This document shows, one piece after another, positions 1-6,291 of a stretch of DNA of 8,738 nucleotides. Position 1 is the stretch's first letter; the number at the start of each line of letters is the position of its first letter. The position numbers were made by a program, and so were the translations under genes. This DNA is from Clostridiaceae bacterium (GTDB taxonomy: Bacteria; Bacillota; Clostridia; Acetivibrionales; DUMC01), in the NCBI GenBank assembly GCA_012512865.1, contig JAAZDH010000380.1, positions 1 through 8,738 of the forward strand. The letters run 5' to 3'. Below the pieces are notes generated by a model. That model ran no database searches. It was given only the letters and a program-made list of their open reading frames with translations, and was not told the origin of the DNA.

Positions 1-406
1 GTTCGGTGCAGTAAGGATATGCAGAACTTGTGTGTTTTGTTTCTGGCCCATCAAAGAAAGTATCCTTGCGCCCCCATGTCCTGTCGACAAATTGGTCAGA
101 TATAACAAAATCCCCAGGCTTGATATGTGGTTGCAGGCTTCCTGCAGCAGTGGGCGCTATTATTACTTTCACGCCCAGTTGTTTCATAGCGTGCAAATTT
201 GCCCTGTAGGGTATCATGTGGGGAGGATACTGGTGTTTCTTCCCATGCCTTGGCAAAAAGGCTATTTTTTTACCATCATACTCCGCAAGGGCAATACTGT
301 CGCTTGGGCTCCCGTATGGAGTCTTGATTTCTACCTCTTTCACCTTTTCCAGGAAAGAATAAAAACCGGAACCCCCAAACACCCCGATATCTGCTCTTAA
401 ATCCAT
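1..406 (-). CDS. mtnP: S-methyl-5'-thioadenosine phosphorylase family protein, N-terminal part (partial)
   Basis: Reading leftwards from the ATG at 406-404, 135 codons are visible before the window ends. The family cleaves methylthioadenosine (or methylthioinosine or a purine nucleoside) with phosphate, releasing the base and a sugar-1-phosphate in cytosolic methionine/purine salvage. Visible family motifs are GGSGFY (residues 11-16) and PRHG (52-55), which bind phosphate, then TAAGSL (86-91) and SDQFVDRT (103-110). The start is fixed by a perfect AAGGAGG at 419-413, six bases upstream. Full-length members have about 260-290 residues, so roughly half is missing. The missing half includes the Asp/Asn positions that separate MTA phosphorylase from purine nucleoside phosphorylase, so substrate choice cannot be settled here. 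The gene is divergent from the next one and no other salvage gene is in view. The family call is firm; the exact substrate is inferred. Confidence 0.88.
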   Translation of the reverse strand, partial: MDLRADIGVFGGSGFYSFLEKVKEVEIKTPYGSPSDSIALAEYDGKKIAFLPRHGKKHQYPPHMIPYRANLHAMKQLGVKVIIAPTAAGSLQPHIKPGDFVISDQFVDRTWGRKDTFFDGPETKHTSSAYPYCTE

Positions 407-412
407 GGTATA

Positions 413-419
413 CCTCCTT
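413..419 (-). promoter_or_regulatory. Ribosome binding site of the phosphorylase gene
   Basis: On the minus strand this reads AAGGAGG, a perfect anti-16S match, with six bases before the ATG. It decides the start codon of the leftward gene. Confidence 0.85.
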
Positions 420-483
420 GTCAAGTGATTTTTATAAATTATCATTGCTTAAAACGGCATTTAAAATAACACACGATGTTTAA

Positions 484-542
484 TTTAAAATATTTCTAAT
501 AAACAATTTAAACTATTTCAATTATTTAAATTATTTAAATTT
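484..542. repeat. Degenerate 9-bp (18-bp higher-order) AT tandem repeat
   Basis: Consecutive 9-mers read TTTAAAATA, TTTCTAATA, then a five-base break (AACAA), then TTTAAACTA, TTTCAATTA, TTTAAATTA and TTTAAATTT. The first four alternate TTTAAA- and TTTC-type units, suggesting an 18-bp unit duplicated as a pair. The array lies 78-136 bases upstream of the leftward phosphorylase start, so it could overlap that gene's promoter region. Low complexity makes chance similarity more likely here than in the other spacers. Confidence 0.55.
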
Positions 543-784
543 ATATTTTACTGCTTTTACCGCGTGGCTTTTAACCATGCTCTACAATCATTAAATATTA
601 AATTTGGCTTAAAATCAAGGGGGGATGGTAAAAGTACTTCTTTGGTTAATTTAATTTAACGAAAAATTAAAACAGTTTAATCTAAATTTTGGATGGCATA
701 AATGTAATAGAACAATACAAAATATTGAGTATCCGGGAGTATGATACGGTATTTAAATTTGCAGGAGAAATTGGTAAACGGTGC

Positions 785-791
785 AAGGAGG
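785..791 (+). promoter_or_regulatory. Ribosome binding site of the YteA-like gene
   Basis: Perfect AAGGAGG seven bases before the ATG at 799. An in-frame GTG at 781 would place this site inside the coding sequence and has no site of its own, so 799 is the start. Confidence 0.88.
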
Positions 792-798
792 TAACGCT

Positions 799-1443
799 AT
801 GACAGGCAAGGACATGGAAAAAATGAAAGATAAATTGGAACAGGAGGGCAAAAGAATCGAAGGTGTTATTAAGACTATGAAAGAGAACAGGACTGCCGAC
901 CAGGAGCAGGATTACCCGACGGAGATTTCGAATTACGACAACCATCCTGCTGATTTGGGTACCGAGGTGTACATGGTTGGAATGAATAATGCCCTGATGG
1001 TCCACCAGGAATGGCTGTTGAAGGAGATACAGGATGCACTTGAAAGAATAAAAAAAGGGACTTACGGTACTTGCGAAATTTGCGGGAATGATATATTATA
1101 CGAAAGGCTGGAGGCGATCCCTTATGCCAGGTTATGCATGAAATGCGAGGAAGAAAAGGGATATAAGCCCGAAATAGCGAGGAATATGCGGCCTAATGGT
1201 GATACAGGTGACACAGGGACGGGGGTAATGTCACTTTCCTTGAACAGGCTGGAAGATAACGAATATGAAGGCATGGATATTCTTAATGATGTGCTGAAAT
1301 ACGGTTCTTCCGATACCCCGCAGGATATGGGCGGCTACCATGATTACAAGGATTTTTATACTAATAAGGTCGACATGCAGGGTGTGGTTGATAAAATGGA
1401 TAATATATCTGACAGGAAATACAGGAAACAAGCAGAGGATTAG
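799..1443 (+). CDS. YteA-family / TraR-DksA-type C4 zinc-finger protein
   Basis: A 214-residue protein. Residues 1-45 are charged and helix-like. The family block follows: YDNHPADLGTE (46-56), a helix to about 86, then GTYGTCEICG and a four-cysteine finger (C92, C95, C113, C116) of the DksA/TraR type. DksA-like proteins bind RNA polymerase through its secondary channel. The YteA subgroup occurs widely in Firmicutes and its role is not well defined; a regulatory role is inference. Residues 120-214 form an acidic, polar tail with a GDTGDTGTG run (134-142) and no recognised domain. B. subtilis YteA is of similar length. The gene stands alone, with long spacers on both sides, and is probably its own transcription unit. 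Start chosen by the AAGGAGG at 785-791. Confidence 0.85.
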   Translation: MTGKDMEKMKDKLEQEGKRIEGVIKTMKENRTADQEQDYPTEISNYDNHPADLGTEVYMVGMNNALMVHQEWLLKEIQDALERIKKGTYGTCEICGNDILYERLEAIPYARLCMKCEEEKGYKPEIARNMRPNGDTGDTGTGVMSLSLNRLEDNEYEGMDILNDVLKYGSSDTPQDMGGYHDYKDFYTNKVDMQGVVDKMDNISDRKYRKQAED

Positions 1444-1463
1444 GGGAATCCCTGCCAATTTCA

Positions 1464-1503
1464 GCAAGGTGATGCAAGGTAATGCCAGGTGATAACAGGA
1501 TGG
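1464..1503. repeat. 10-bp degenerate tandem repeat, four copies
   Basis: Consecutive 10-mers read GCAAGGTGAT, GCAAGGTAAT, GCCAGGTGAT and AACAGGATGG. The first three differ by one or two bases and the fourth is more diverged. The array begins 21 bases after the YteA-like stop codon. It is too short and has no spacers, so it is not CRISPR. Confidence 0.75.
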
Positions 1504-1504
1504 T

Positions 1505-1533
1505 ATTGGTGTGGCATTGCAACCAATTGTTTT
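1505..1533 (+). terminator. Possible weak terminator after the YteA-like gene
   Basis: ATTGGT (1505-1510) and ACCAAT (1522-1527) can pair across an 11-base loop, followed after two bases by TTTT (1530-1533). The stem is short and only partly GC, and the T-run is short, so this is a weak candidate. No better hairpin was found between this gene and mutS2. Confidence 0.22.
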
Positions 1534-1543
1534 CCAATCGGGG

Positions 1544-1591
1544 CCTGATGGCATGGCATCCTGGTGACATGGCAGGCTGATGCTATCGACA
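1544..1591. repeat. 16-bp degenerate direct repeat, two clear copies plus one diverged
   Basis: CCTGATGGCATGGCAT (1544-1559) is directly followed by CCTGGTGACATGGCAG (1560-1575), 13 of 16 matching. GCTGATGCTATCGACA (1576-1591) is a more diverged third copy. The third copy ends in TCGACA, the proposed -35 of the mutS2 promoter. Confidence 0.6.
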
Positions 1592-1615
1592 AAAGAAGGC
1601 GAAAGATGGTATTAT
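1586..1615 (+). promoter_or_regulatory. Candidate housekeeping promoter for mutS2
   Basis: TCGACA (1586-1591) matches TTGACA at five of six positions. It is 18 bases from TATTAT (1610-1615), a five-of-six match to TATAAT. Transcription would start near 1621, giving a leader of about 100 bases. The overlapping TATAAA at 1613-1618 would need a 21-base spacer and is less likely. Assigned by eye only. Confidence 0.45.
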
Positions 1616-1669
1616 AAACTTGTGCGATATGAGAATTTGGATTGCGCGTGCAAAAGAAATATTCCAGGA

Positions 1670-1719
1670 GTAAAAGGAAAAGGAGATTTATTTTAAAAAA
1701 GTAAAAGGGGAAAAGGACA
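1670..1719. repeat. Purine-rich duplicated segment upstream of mutS2
   Basis: GTAAAAGGAAAAGGAGA (1670-1686) recurs as GTAAAAGGGGAAAAGGACA (1701-1719) after 14 A/T bases. The second copy contains the AAGGA (1713-1717) that serves as the mutS2 ribosome binding site, seven bases before the ATG at 1725. The first copy contains a stronger AAGGAGA too far upstream to serve mutS2. Confidence 0.55.
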
Positions 1720-1724
1720 GGGAA

Positions 1725-4112
1725 ATGAATGAAAAAACCTTGAGAATCCTTGAGTATGACAAGATTATAAATAAGCTGGCCGGTTTTACATCTTCACAAC
1801 CGGGTAAGGAAAAAGCCAAGGCGCTCTTGCCTTCGAGGGATATGGAAACTGTTAAAAGTATGCTCAAGGAAACGGATGATGGGGTTAAATATGTTATTAA
1901 AAGAGGCATGCCTTCCCTGGGTGGTATCCGTGACATAAGAAATCTGTTAAAAAGGATTGAGATTGGAGCTGTTTTAAGCCCGGGGGAGCTGCTGGATGTT
2001 GCCGATGTGTTGAGATTGAGCAGGAACCTTAAGAGCCATGCTTTTGCAAGCAGCAGGGACAAGGATGAGGAAGCGGAAAATATAGTGCTTCAGCTTATAG
2101 GGCGCCTTGAACCAAACAGGAGGGTTGAAGAAAAAATCGAGGCATGTATAGCAAGCGAGGAAGAAATAAGGGATGACGCAAGCCCGGTATTGAAAGGGAT
2201 AAGAAAGCAGATTAGGGAACAGCAGGAGTACATAAAAGAAAAATTAAACAGCATGATCAGGTCACCAAGGTACGGGAAATACATACAGGAACCAATAGTG
2301 ACAATAAGGGAAGGCCGTTATGTAATTCCTGTCAAGCAGGAATACAGGAATGAAATTCCCGGGCTTATACATGATTCGTCCTCCAGCGGCATGACCTTGT
2401 TCATAGAACCAATGGCTGCCGTCGAGGCAAATAACTATATAAAGCAGCTTATTATAAAGGAACAAGCAGAGATAGAAAAGATTCTTTCCGGGTTGACGGC
2501 GGATGTCGGGGGAATATTAAATCAGCTGGAATCAAACATGGAAATACTGGCAAACCTGGATTTCATATTTGCCAAGTCAAGCTTGAGTTTTCATTATAAT
2601 TGCACCCTGCCAAAATTGAACACGGAGGGCCAAATCGTCATTAATAAAGGCAGGCATCCCCTCATTGAGCCTGAAAAGGTTGTTCCCATTGACTTCAGGA
2701 TAGGGGATAGGTTTTCAACGGTTGTAATAACAGGACCCAATACAGGCGGGAAAACGGTAACTTTGAAGACAATTGGATTATTTACGCTCATGGCGCAGTC
2801 CGGCCTTCACATACCTGCAACTGACAATACTGAAATCAGTATATTTGATGATGTTTTTGCAGATATAGGGGATGAACAAAGCATAGAGCAAAGCTTGAGC
2901 ACCTTTTCATCCCACATGGGCAATATAGTGAACATACTGAAAAAAGCCGGCAGGAAATCCCTTGTGCTCCTGGACGAGATTGGCGCGGGTACCGATCCCA
3001 CGGAAGGTGCAGCCCTTGCCATGGCTATACTCGAGTACTTGCATAAAAAGGGGGCAACTGTTGTGGCAACAACGCATTACAGCGAATTGAAGCTATATGC
3101 CATGACCTCGGAATACGCGGAAAATGCCAGCTGTGAATTTGACGTGGAAACGTTAAGGCCAACCTATAGATTATTAATAGGAGTACCAGGTAAGAGCAAT
3201 GCTTTTGAAATATCAAAAAGGCTTGGGTTGCTTGATGATGTTCTTGGAAGGGCGAAACAGTTTCTGACAAGGGAAAATATAAGGTTTGAAGATATACTTG
3301 CAGAAATTGAAAAAGAAAAAAGGGAAATGGAAAGAGAAAAGCAAAATGCCGAATCGTACAGGTTGGAAGCAGAAAAGCTGAAAGATGAACTGGCAATGCA
3401 AAAGGATAAGTTAAACAAGGAGAAAGAGAAAATTATAAAAGAGGCAAAAGAAGATGCCCGGCGCATACTGGCAGAATCCATAAGGGAAGCAGAGTCCATT
3501 ATTGCAGAACTGAGAAAAATGGAGAAGGAAAGGGAAGTAGCCGAAAGAAACAAAAAAATAGAGGAGCTAAAATCGTCACTTAAGAACAAGATAAATAAAT
3601 TAGATGAGGAACTCTTGGAACCTTTGTTTCCCAGGGATGATATTGTAAAAGCACCTGAAAGTTTAAAACCGGGCGATACCGTATTAATTATGAACTTGAA
3701 GCAAAAAGGAATCCTGGAAGAACTGCCGGATAGTAACGGGGAAGCCGTAGTAAGGGTGGGAGTGATGAAAACAAATGTGCATGTATCGAATTTAAGAGTT
3801 ATAGATGAGCAAAAAATCCAGGACGGGAAAACAGGAGTCGGCCAAATAGGCAGGTCTAAAGCAATGAGCATATCAACGGAGCTAGATTTAAGGGGATTGA
3901 CCCTTGATGATGCCATTGAAAAAACGGATAAATATCTTGACGATGCGAGTATTGCCGGCCTCAAATCCGTAGTGCTGATTCATGGCAAGGGTACAGGAAT
4001 ACTCAGGGCAGGTATTCACAAGTACCTTAAAACTAATTCTCATGCTAAATCCTTCCGGTTGGGCAAGTTTGGCGAAGGAGAGGATGGGGTTACGGTAGTT
4101 GAGTTGAAGTAA
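1725..4112 (+). CDS. mutS2: MutS2 ATPase/endonuclease
   Basis: A 795-residue cytosolic protein, the usual length for MutS2. Residues 1-300 are the core/lever and clamp region; no MutS1 mismatch-recognition domain is present. The ATPase carries Walker A GPNTGGKT (337-344), signature LSTFSSHM (391-398), Walker B LVLLDEIG (413-420) and ATTH (448-451). A long Lys/Glu coiled coil runs from about 520 to 630. LKPGDTVLI (647-655) begins a KOW-like beta segment. The C-terminal Smr nuclease domain shows LDLRG (720-724) and HGKGTG (753-758). Family knowledge: MutS2 proteins limit recombination or process branched DNA, and B. subtilis MutS2 also acts on collided ribosomes. Which applies here is not shown by the sequence. 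All key motifs are intact. ATG at 1725 has AAGGA seven bases upstream. Confidence 0.96.
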   Translation: MNEKTLRILEYDKIINKLAGFTSSQPGKEKAKALLPSRDMETVKSMLKETDDGVKYVIKRGMPSLGGIRDIRNLLKRIEIGAVLSPGELLDVADVLRLSRNLKSHAFASSRDKDEEAENIVLQLIGRLEPNRRVEEKIEACIASEEEIRDDASPVLKGIRKQIREQQEYIKEKLNSMIRSPRYGKYIQEPIVTIREGRYVIPVKQEYRNEIPGLIHDSSSSGMTLFIEPMAAVEANNYIKQLIIKEQAEIEKILSGLTADVGGILNQLESNMEILANLDFIFAKSSLSFHYNCTLPKLNTEGQIVINKGRHPLIEPEKVVPIDFRIGDRFSTVVITGPNTGGKTVTLKTIGLFTLMAQSGLHIPATDNTEISIFDDVFADIGDEQSIEQSLSTFSSHMGNIVNILKKAGRKSLVLLDEIGAGTDPTEGAALAMAILEYLHKKGATVVATTHYSELKLYAMTSEYAENASCEFDVETLRPTYRLLIGVPGKSNAFEISKRLGLLDDVLGRAKQFLTRENIRFEDILAEIEKEKREMEREKQNAESYRLEAEKLKDELAMQKDKLNKEKEKIIKEAKEDARRILAESIREAESIIAELRKMEKEREVAERNKKIEELKSSLKNKINKLDEELLEPLFPRDDIVKAPESLKPGDTVLIMNLKQKGILEELPDSNGEAVVRVGVMKTNVHVSNLRVIDEQKIQDGKTGVGQIGRSKAMSISTELDLRGLTLDDAIEKTDKYLDDASIAGLKSVVLIHGKGTGILRAGIHKYLKTNSHAKSFRLGKFGEGEDGVTVVELK

Positions 4113-4140
4113 ACTGTCTATTTCATTGCATGTAGATGAG

Positions 4141-4149
4141 TGCTATAAT
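4141..4149 (+). promoter_or_regulatory. Extended -10 promoter for mltG
   Basis: TGCTATAAT is a perfect extended -10 element (TGn plus TATAAT). The -35 place at 17-base spacing (4121-4126) reads TTTCAT, only a partial match, which fits an extended -10 promoter that depends little on -35. TTGCAT at 4126-4131 is only 12 bases away and too close. Transcription would start near 4156, about 40 bases before the mltG ATG, which suggests mltG can be transcribed independently of mutS2. Confidence 0.6.
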
Positions 4150-4182
4150 AGTTGCAGAGGTGTTTTGGACAAAATGGGCATG

Positions 4183-4190
4183 AAGGTGAT
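4183..4190 (+). promoter_or_regulatory. Ribosome binding site of mltG
   Basis: AAGGTGAT pairs with the 16S tail allowing for a skipped position (AAGGAGGTGAT). It is followed by five T and the ATG at 4196, and supports this start. Confidence 0.65.
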
Positions 4191-4195
4191 TTTTT

Positions 4196-5326
4196 ATGAG
4201 TAAGAGTATGCGTAAGAGAATTATAAGATGGGCGATTTTCCTGGTGCTTGCGGCAATAACCCTGGGCACCGGTTATGCTACATACGATTATATTGTTAAT
4301 GTTTATAGCATAAAGAGCGTAGCAGCGGAAATACCGCTTGAAAGGCAATTACTGATCGAGATCCCAAGGGGAGCGGGAACGGAAGCCATAGCCAATATTT
4401 TAAAAGAAAAGGGTGTTATATCAAACGTATTTTTATTCAGGGTGTTTTCCAAGCTTAACGGGTATGATGGAACTTACAGGTCGGGAGCACATGCCATTGA
4501 CAAGAATGAAAATTACAATACCCTGAAGGGATATGACATATTGATGGATATACTTTCCAGCAAACCCCTTACAAATGTGGGCGTAAGGGTCACCATACCC
4601 GAAGGATATAATTATCTCCAAATTGTAAATTTGCTGCAAAAAGAAAATTTGATAGATACGGATGTATTTAACATGATAGCGAATACGGAAAGCTTTGATT
4701 TCCCGTTTCTTAAAAACATGAAGAATTTAAAGCAAAGGGATAATAAGCTTGAAGGTTACTTGTTTCCCGATACGTACGAGTTTGATCCAAAATCAGGTAC
4801 AAGGGAAAGGGATATAATACTGAAAATGCTGAGGAGATTTGACGAGATTTTCGCCCCGGAATACTACAACAGGGTGAAAGAACTGGGAACTACCATTGAT
4901 GAAATAATAATTCTCGCATCTATTATTGAAAGGGAGGCAAAGGTTCCGGAGGAAAAACCCAGGATTGCAGGGGTTTTTTATAACAGGCTCAGAAATAGAA
5001 GCAGTGCCTTGAGGAAACTCCAATCCTGTGCAACCGTCCAGTATATATTATATAAGCGTGATGGTAAAATGAAGGAAGTCATTTCGGTTGAAGATGAAGA
5101 GATTGACGACCCGTACAACACGTATATATATGAAGGATTGCCCCCTGGCCCAATTTGCAGCCCGGGAAAAGACTCCATAGAGGCGGCCCTTTACCCGGAG
5201 GAGCACGATTACCTATATTTTGTTGCTAAAAATGATGGCAGCGGGGAGCATTATTTTTCAAAGACATTTGCCGAGCACCTGTCCAACCAGCTTAAATCCC
5301 AACTGAATGCCCAGAAGGCCAAGTAA
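4196..5326 (+). CDS. mltG: Endolytic murein transglycosylase MltG (YceG-like)
   Basis: A 376-residue protein. A basic N-terminus (MSKSMRKRIIR) leads into one membrane segment at about residues 11-33, so the rest lies outside the membrane. Residues about 50-150 form the LysM-like part, including IPEGYNYLQIVNLL (134-147). The catalytic domain shows LEGYLFPDTYEF (185-196), ASIIEREA (241-248) with E245 as the likely catalytic glutamate, VFYNRL (260-265), LQSCATVQYIL (275-285), and GLPPGPICSPG (314-324). MltG cuts nascent glycan strands internally, ending polymerisation and leaving 1,6-anhydro ends, next to class A penicillin-binding proteins. Length is normal and no motif is missing. The following methyltransferase lies 85 bases on, and mltG-yrrM-yrrN/O order is conserved in Firmicutes; co-transcription is likely. 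Confidence 0.95.
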   Translation: MSKSMRKRIIRWAIFLVLAAITLGTGYATYDYIVNVYSIKSVAAEIPLERQLLIEIPRGAGTEAIANILKEKGVISNVFLFRVFSKLNGYDGTYRSGAHAIDKNENYNTLKGYDILMDILSSKPLTNVGVRVTIPEGYNYLQIVNLLQKENLIDTDVFNMIANTESFDFPFLKNMKNLKQRDNKLEGYLFPDTYEFDPKSGTRERDIILKMLRRFDEIFAPEYYNRVKELGTTIDEIIILASIIEREAKVPEEKPRIAGVFYNRLRNRSSALRKLQSCATVQYILYKRDGKMKEVISVEDEEIDDPYNTYIYEGLPPGPICSPGKDSIEAALYPEEHDYLYFVAKNDGSGEHYFSKTFAEHLSNQLKSQLNAQKAK

Positions 5327-5337
5327 GAAAAGGGTGC

Positions 5338-5372
5338 AAGGTCAAGGCAAGTTAAAGTAAGATCAAGGCAGG
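5338..5372. repeat. 14-bp direct repeat with 21-bp period
   Basis: AAGGTCAAGGCAAG (5338-5351) recurs as AAGATCAAGGCAGG (5359-5372), 12 of 14 matching, with TTAAAGT between. Two more CAAG-type pieces flank it (TGCAAGG at 5335-5341 and ACCAAGG from 5373). The array fills the first half of the 85-base mltG-trmR spacer. Confidence 0.6.
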
Positions 5373-5411
5373 ACCAAGGGATAGAGGTTTAAAAGGTTAA
5401 GGGATTAAAAC

Positions 5412-6053
5412 ATGATTTGTTTTGATTATATAGCCGAATACATCAGGAACACGATAAAAGCAGATGATGGTATACTGTTGGAATTGCGAGAATTTGCCGC
5501 ATCGAACGGTATACCTATTATACGCCCGGAGACCGCAAAGTTGGTTTATGTACTTGCTTTGGCGACAAGGCCGTATAGGATACTTGAGACAGGTACGGCA
5601 ATAGGGTATTCTTCAATTTTGCTGGCAAGAACATTAAGGGATGGCGGGATTGTCGATACAATAGAAAGCGATGACAAGATGCTTGAAATGGCTAGGCATA
5701 ACATAAAGATGTCAGGATGTCAGGACAAAATCAATTCAATTGCCGGTGATACTGCAGAGGTGTTAAGATGCCTTGACAAGAAGTATGATTTTATATTGCT
5801 TGATGCTGCAAAGGGGCAATACATTGAACTGCTTCCGGATTGCATAAGGATGCTGAATACCGGGGGACTGCTGGTTTCCGACAACGTATTATTCAAGGGC
5901 ATGGTGGCAAATGACAAGTTGGTGGCAAGAAGGAAAAGAACCATCGTTAAAAACTTGAGAGAATACCTGGGTAATATATGCAATAATCCAGCCCTAGAAA
6001 CAAGCATATTGCCAGTAGGTGACGGGTTGGCGGTCAGTGTAAAAATGTTATAG
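5412..6053 (+). CDS. trmR: SAM-dependent O-methyltransferase, TrmR-type (tRNA 5-hydroxyuridine methyltransferase)
   Basis: A 213-residue single-domain class I methyltransferase of the COMT-like family (O-methyltransferase family 3). Motif I is ETGTAIGYSS (59-68). An acidic end of strand 2 follows (TIESD, 83-87), then FILLDAAKG (127-135) and VSDNVLFKG (155-163). D131, D157 and N158 match the divalent-metal ligands of catechol O-methyltransferase. B. subtilis YrrM (TrmR) methylates 5-hydroxyuridine at tRNA position 34 to 5-methoxyuridine, and it sits between mltG and U32 genes exactly as here. That synteny is the main reason for the specific call; similar enzymes methylate small catechols. AAGGG (5399-5403) lies eight bases before the ATG. 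The stop codon is inside a tandem repeat that continues into the next spacer. Confidence 0.88.
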   Translation: MICFDYIAEYIRNTIKADDGILLELREFAASNGIPIIRPETAKLVYVLALATRPYRILETGTAIGYSSILLARTLRDGGIVDTIESDDKMLEMARHNIKMSGCQDKINSIAGDTAEVLRCLDKKYDFILLDAAKGQYIELLPDCIRMLNTGGLLVSDNVLFKGMVANDKLVARRKRTIVKNLREYLGNICNNPALETSILPVGDGLAVSVKML

Positions 6054-6140
6054 GAAGTATTGCAAAAATATTATAAGAAATATTATCAAAGTATCATGGA
6101 AAATGTCGTAAAAGTATTATAGAAAGTATTATGAAAATAT
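6041..6140. repeat. Degenerate 11-13 bp tandem repeat across the trmR stop codon
   Basis: About nine units resembling AAAGTATTATAG follow one another: AAAAATGTTATAG (6041-6053, which encodes the last trmR residues and the stop), GAAGTATTGC, AAAAATATTATAAG, AAATATTATC, AAAGTATCATGG, AAAATGTCGT, AAAAGTATTATAG, AAAGTATTATG, and an AAAATATTG start. The clearest pair is at 6111-6133. Related fragments (AGAAAGTATTAAG, 6171-6183) occur further on. Confidence 0.65.
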
Positions 6141-6291
6141 TGTATATAAGGGTTTTGTAAAATTATAAAGAGAAAGTATTAAGATTGAAGCAAGGGTTAA
6201 AAATATATAGAATATTAACAAAATAAAGATATAAGTGCAAACAAGGGCAAAAAGAAGACATAAACATGAAGGAAGGTTTATAATAGAAGAA
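6054..6291 (+). other. AT-rich spacer between trmR and the U32 gene
   Basis: These 238 bases hold the tandem repeat and then purine-rich AT sequence. No gene is seen. TTGTAT (6140-6145) and TATAAA (6164-6169) are 18 bases apart and could be a weak promoter, but AT content makes this unreliable. A good AAGGAAGG lies at 6269-6276, about 15 bases before the U32 ATG, which is rather far. A five-codon ATG...TAA (6266-6283) overlaps it. Confidence 0.45.

Larger units (their letters stand above)
407..798. other. AT-rich divergent spacer, no gene seen
   Basis: This 392-base gap separates two divergent genes and must hold both promoters. I see no credible coding region. Contents: a 9-bp tandem repeat (484-542), an A/T-only inverted repeat (TTTAATTT at 650-657 with AAATTAAA at 664-671, six-base loop) and a G-run at 619-624. 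Weak promoter candidates exist. For the rightward gene, TTGAGT (725-730) and TATTTA (750-755) are 19 bases apart, and TATGAT lies at 740-745. For the leftward gene, GATAAT (minus, near 438-443) has no good -35. In such AT-rich sequence none of these is secure. No riboswitch or tRNA fold is recognisable. Confidence 0.6.

Noticed and set aside
549..592. tRNA-like fragment on the minus strand (GTAGAGCA followed by a small TGGTT/AGCCA stem)
   Set aside because: No acceptor stem, T-arm or usable anticodon arm could be formed, so it is neither a tRNA nor a clear remnant.
625..654. Nine-codon reading frame (MVKVLLWLI) after a G-run
   Set aside because: The G-run touches the ATG directly, leaving no proper spacing, and nothing links this to a leader-peptide mechanism.
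696..721. Sporulation sigma-factor promoter (GCATAAAT and AATACAAA) before the YteA-like gene
   Set aside because: The spacing is too short for the SigE or SigG/F patterns and the -10 match is partial.
3164..3964. Long open frame of 266 codons on the minus strand inside mutS2
   Set aside because: It is antisense to the Lys/Glu-rich coiled coil, giving a Ser/Phe/Leu-rich product, and has no family resemblance. The plus-strand MutS2 frame is certain.
6266..6283. Five-codon ATG...TAA just before the U32 gene, overlapping AAGGAAGG
   Set aside because: No ribosome binding site of its own and too short to judge. It could affect U32 translation but there is no evidence.
6235..6291. Upstream GTG start for the U32 protein
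   Set aside because: The extra 19 residues are basic and unlike the family N-terminus, and no ribosome binding site precedes the GTG; the family-typical VELVAPAG begins just after the ATG at 6292.
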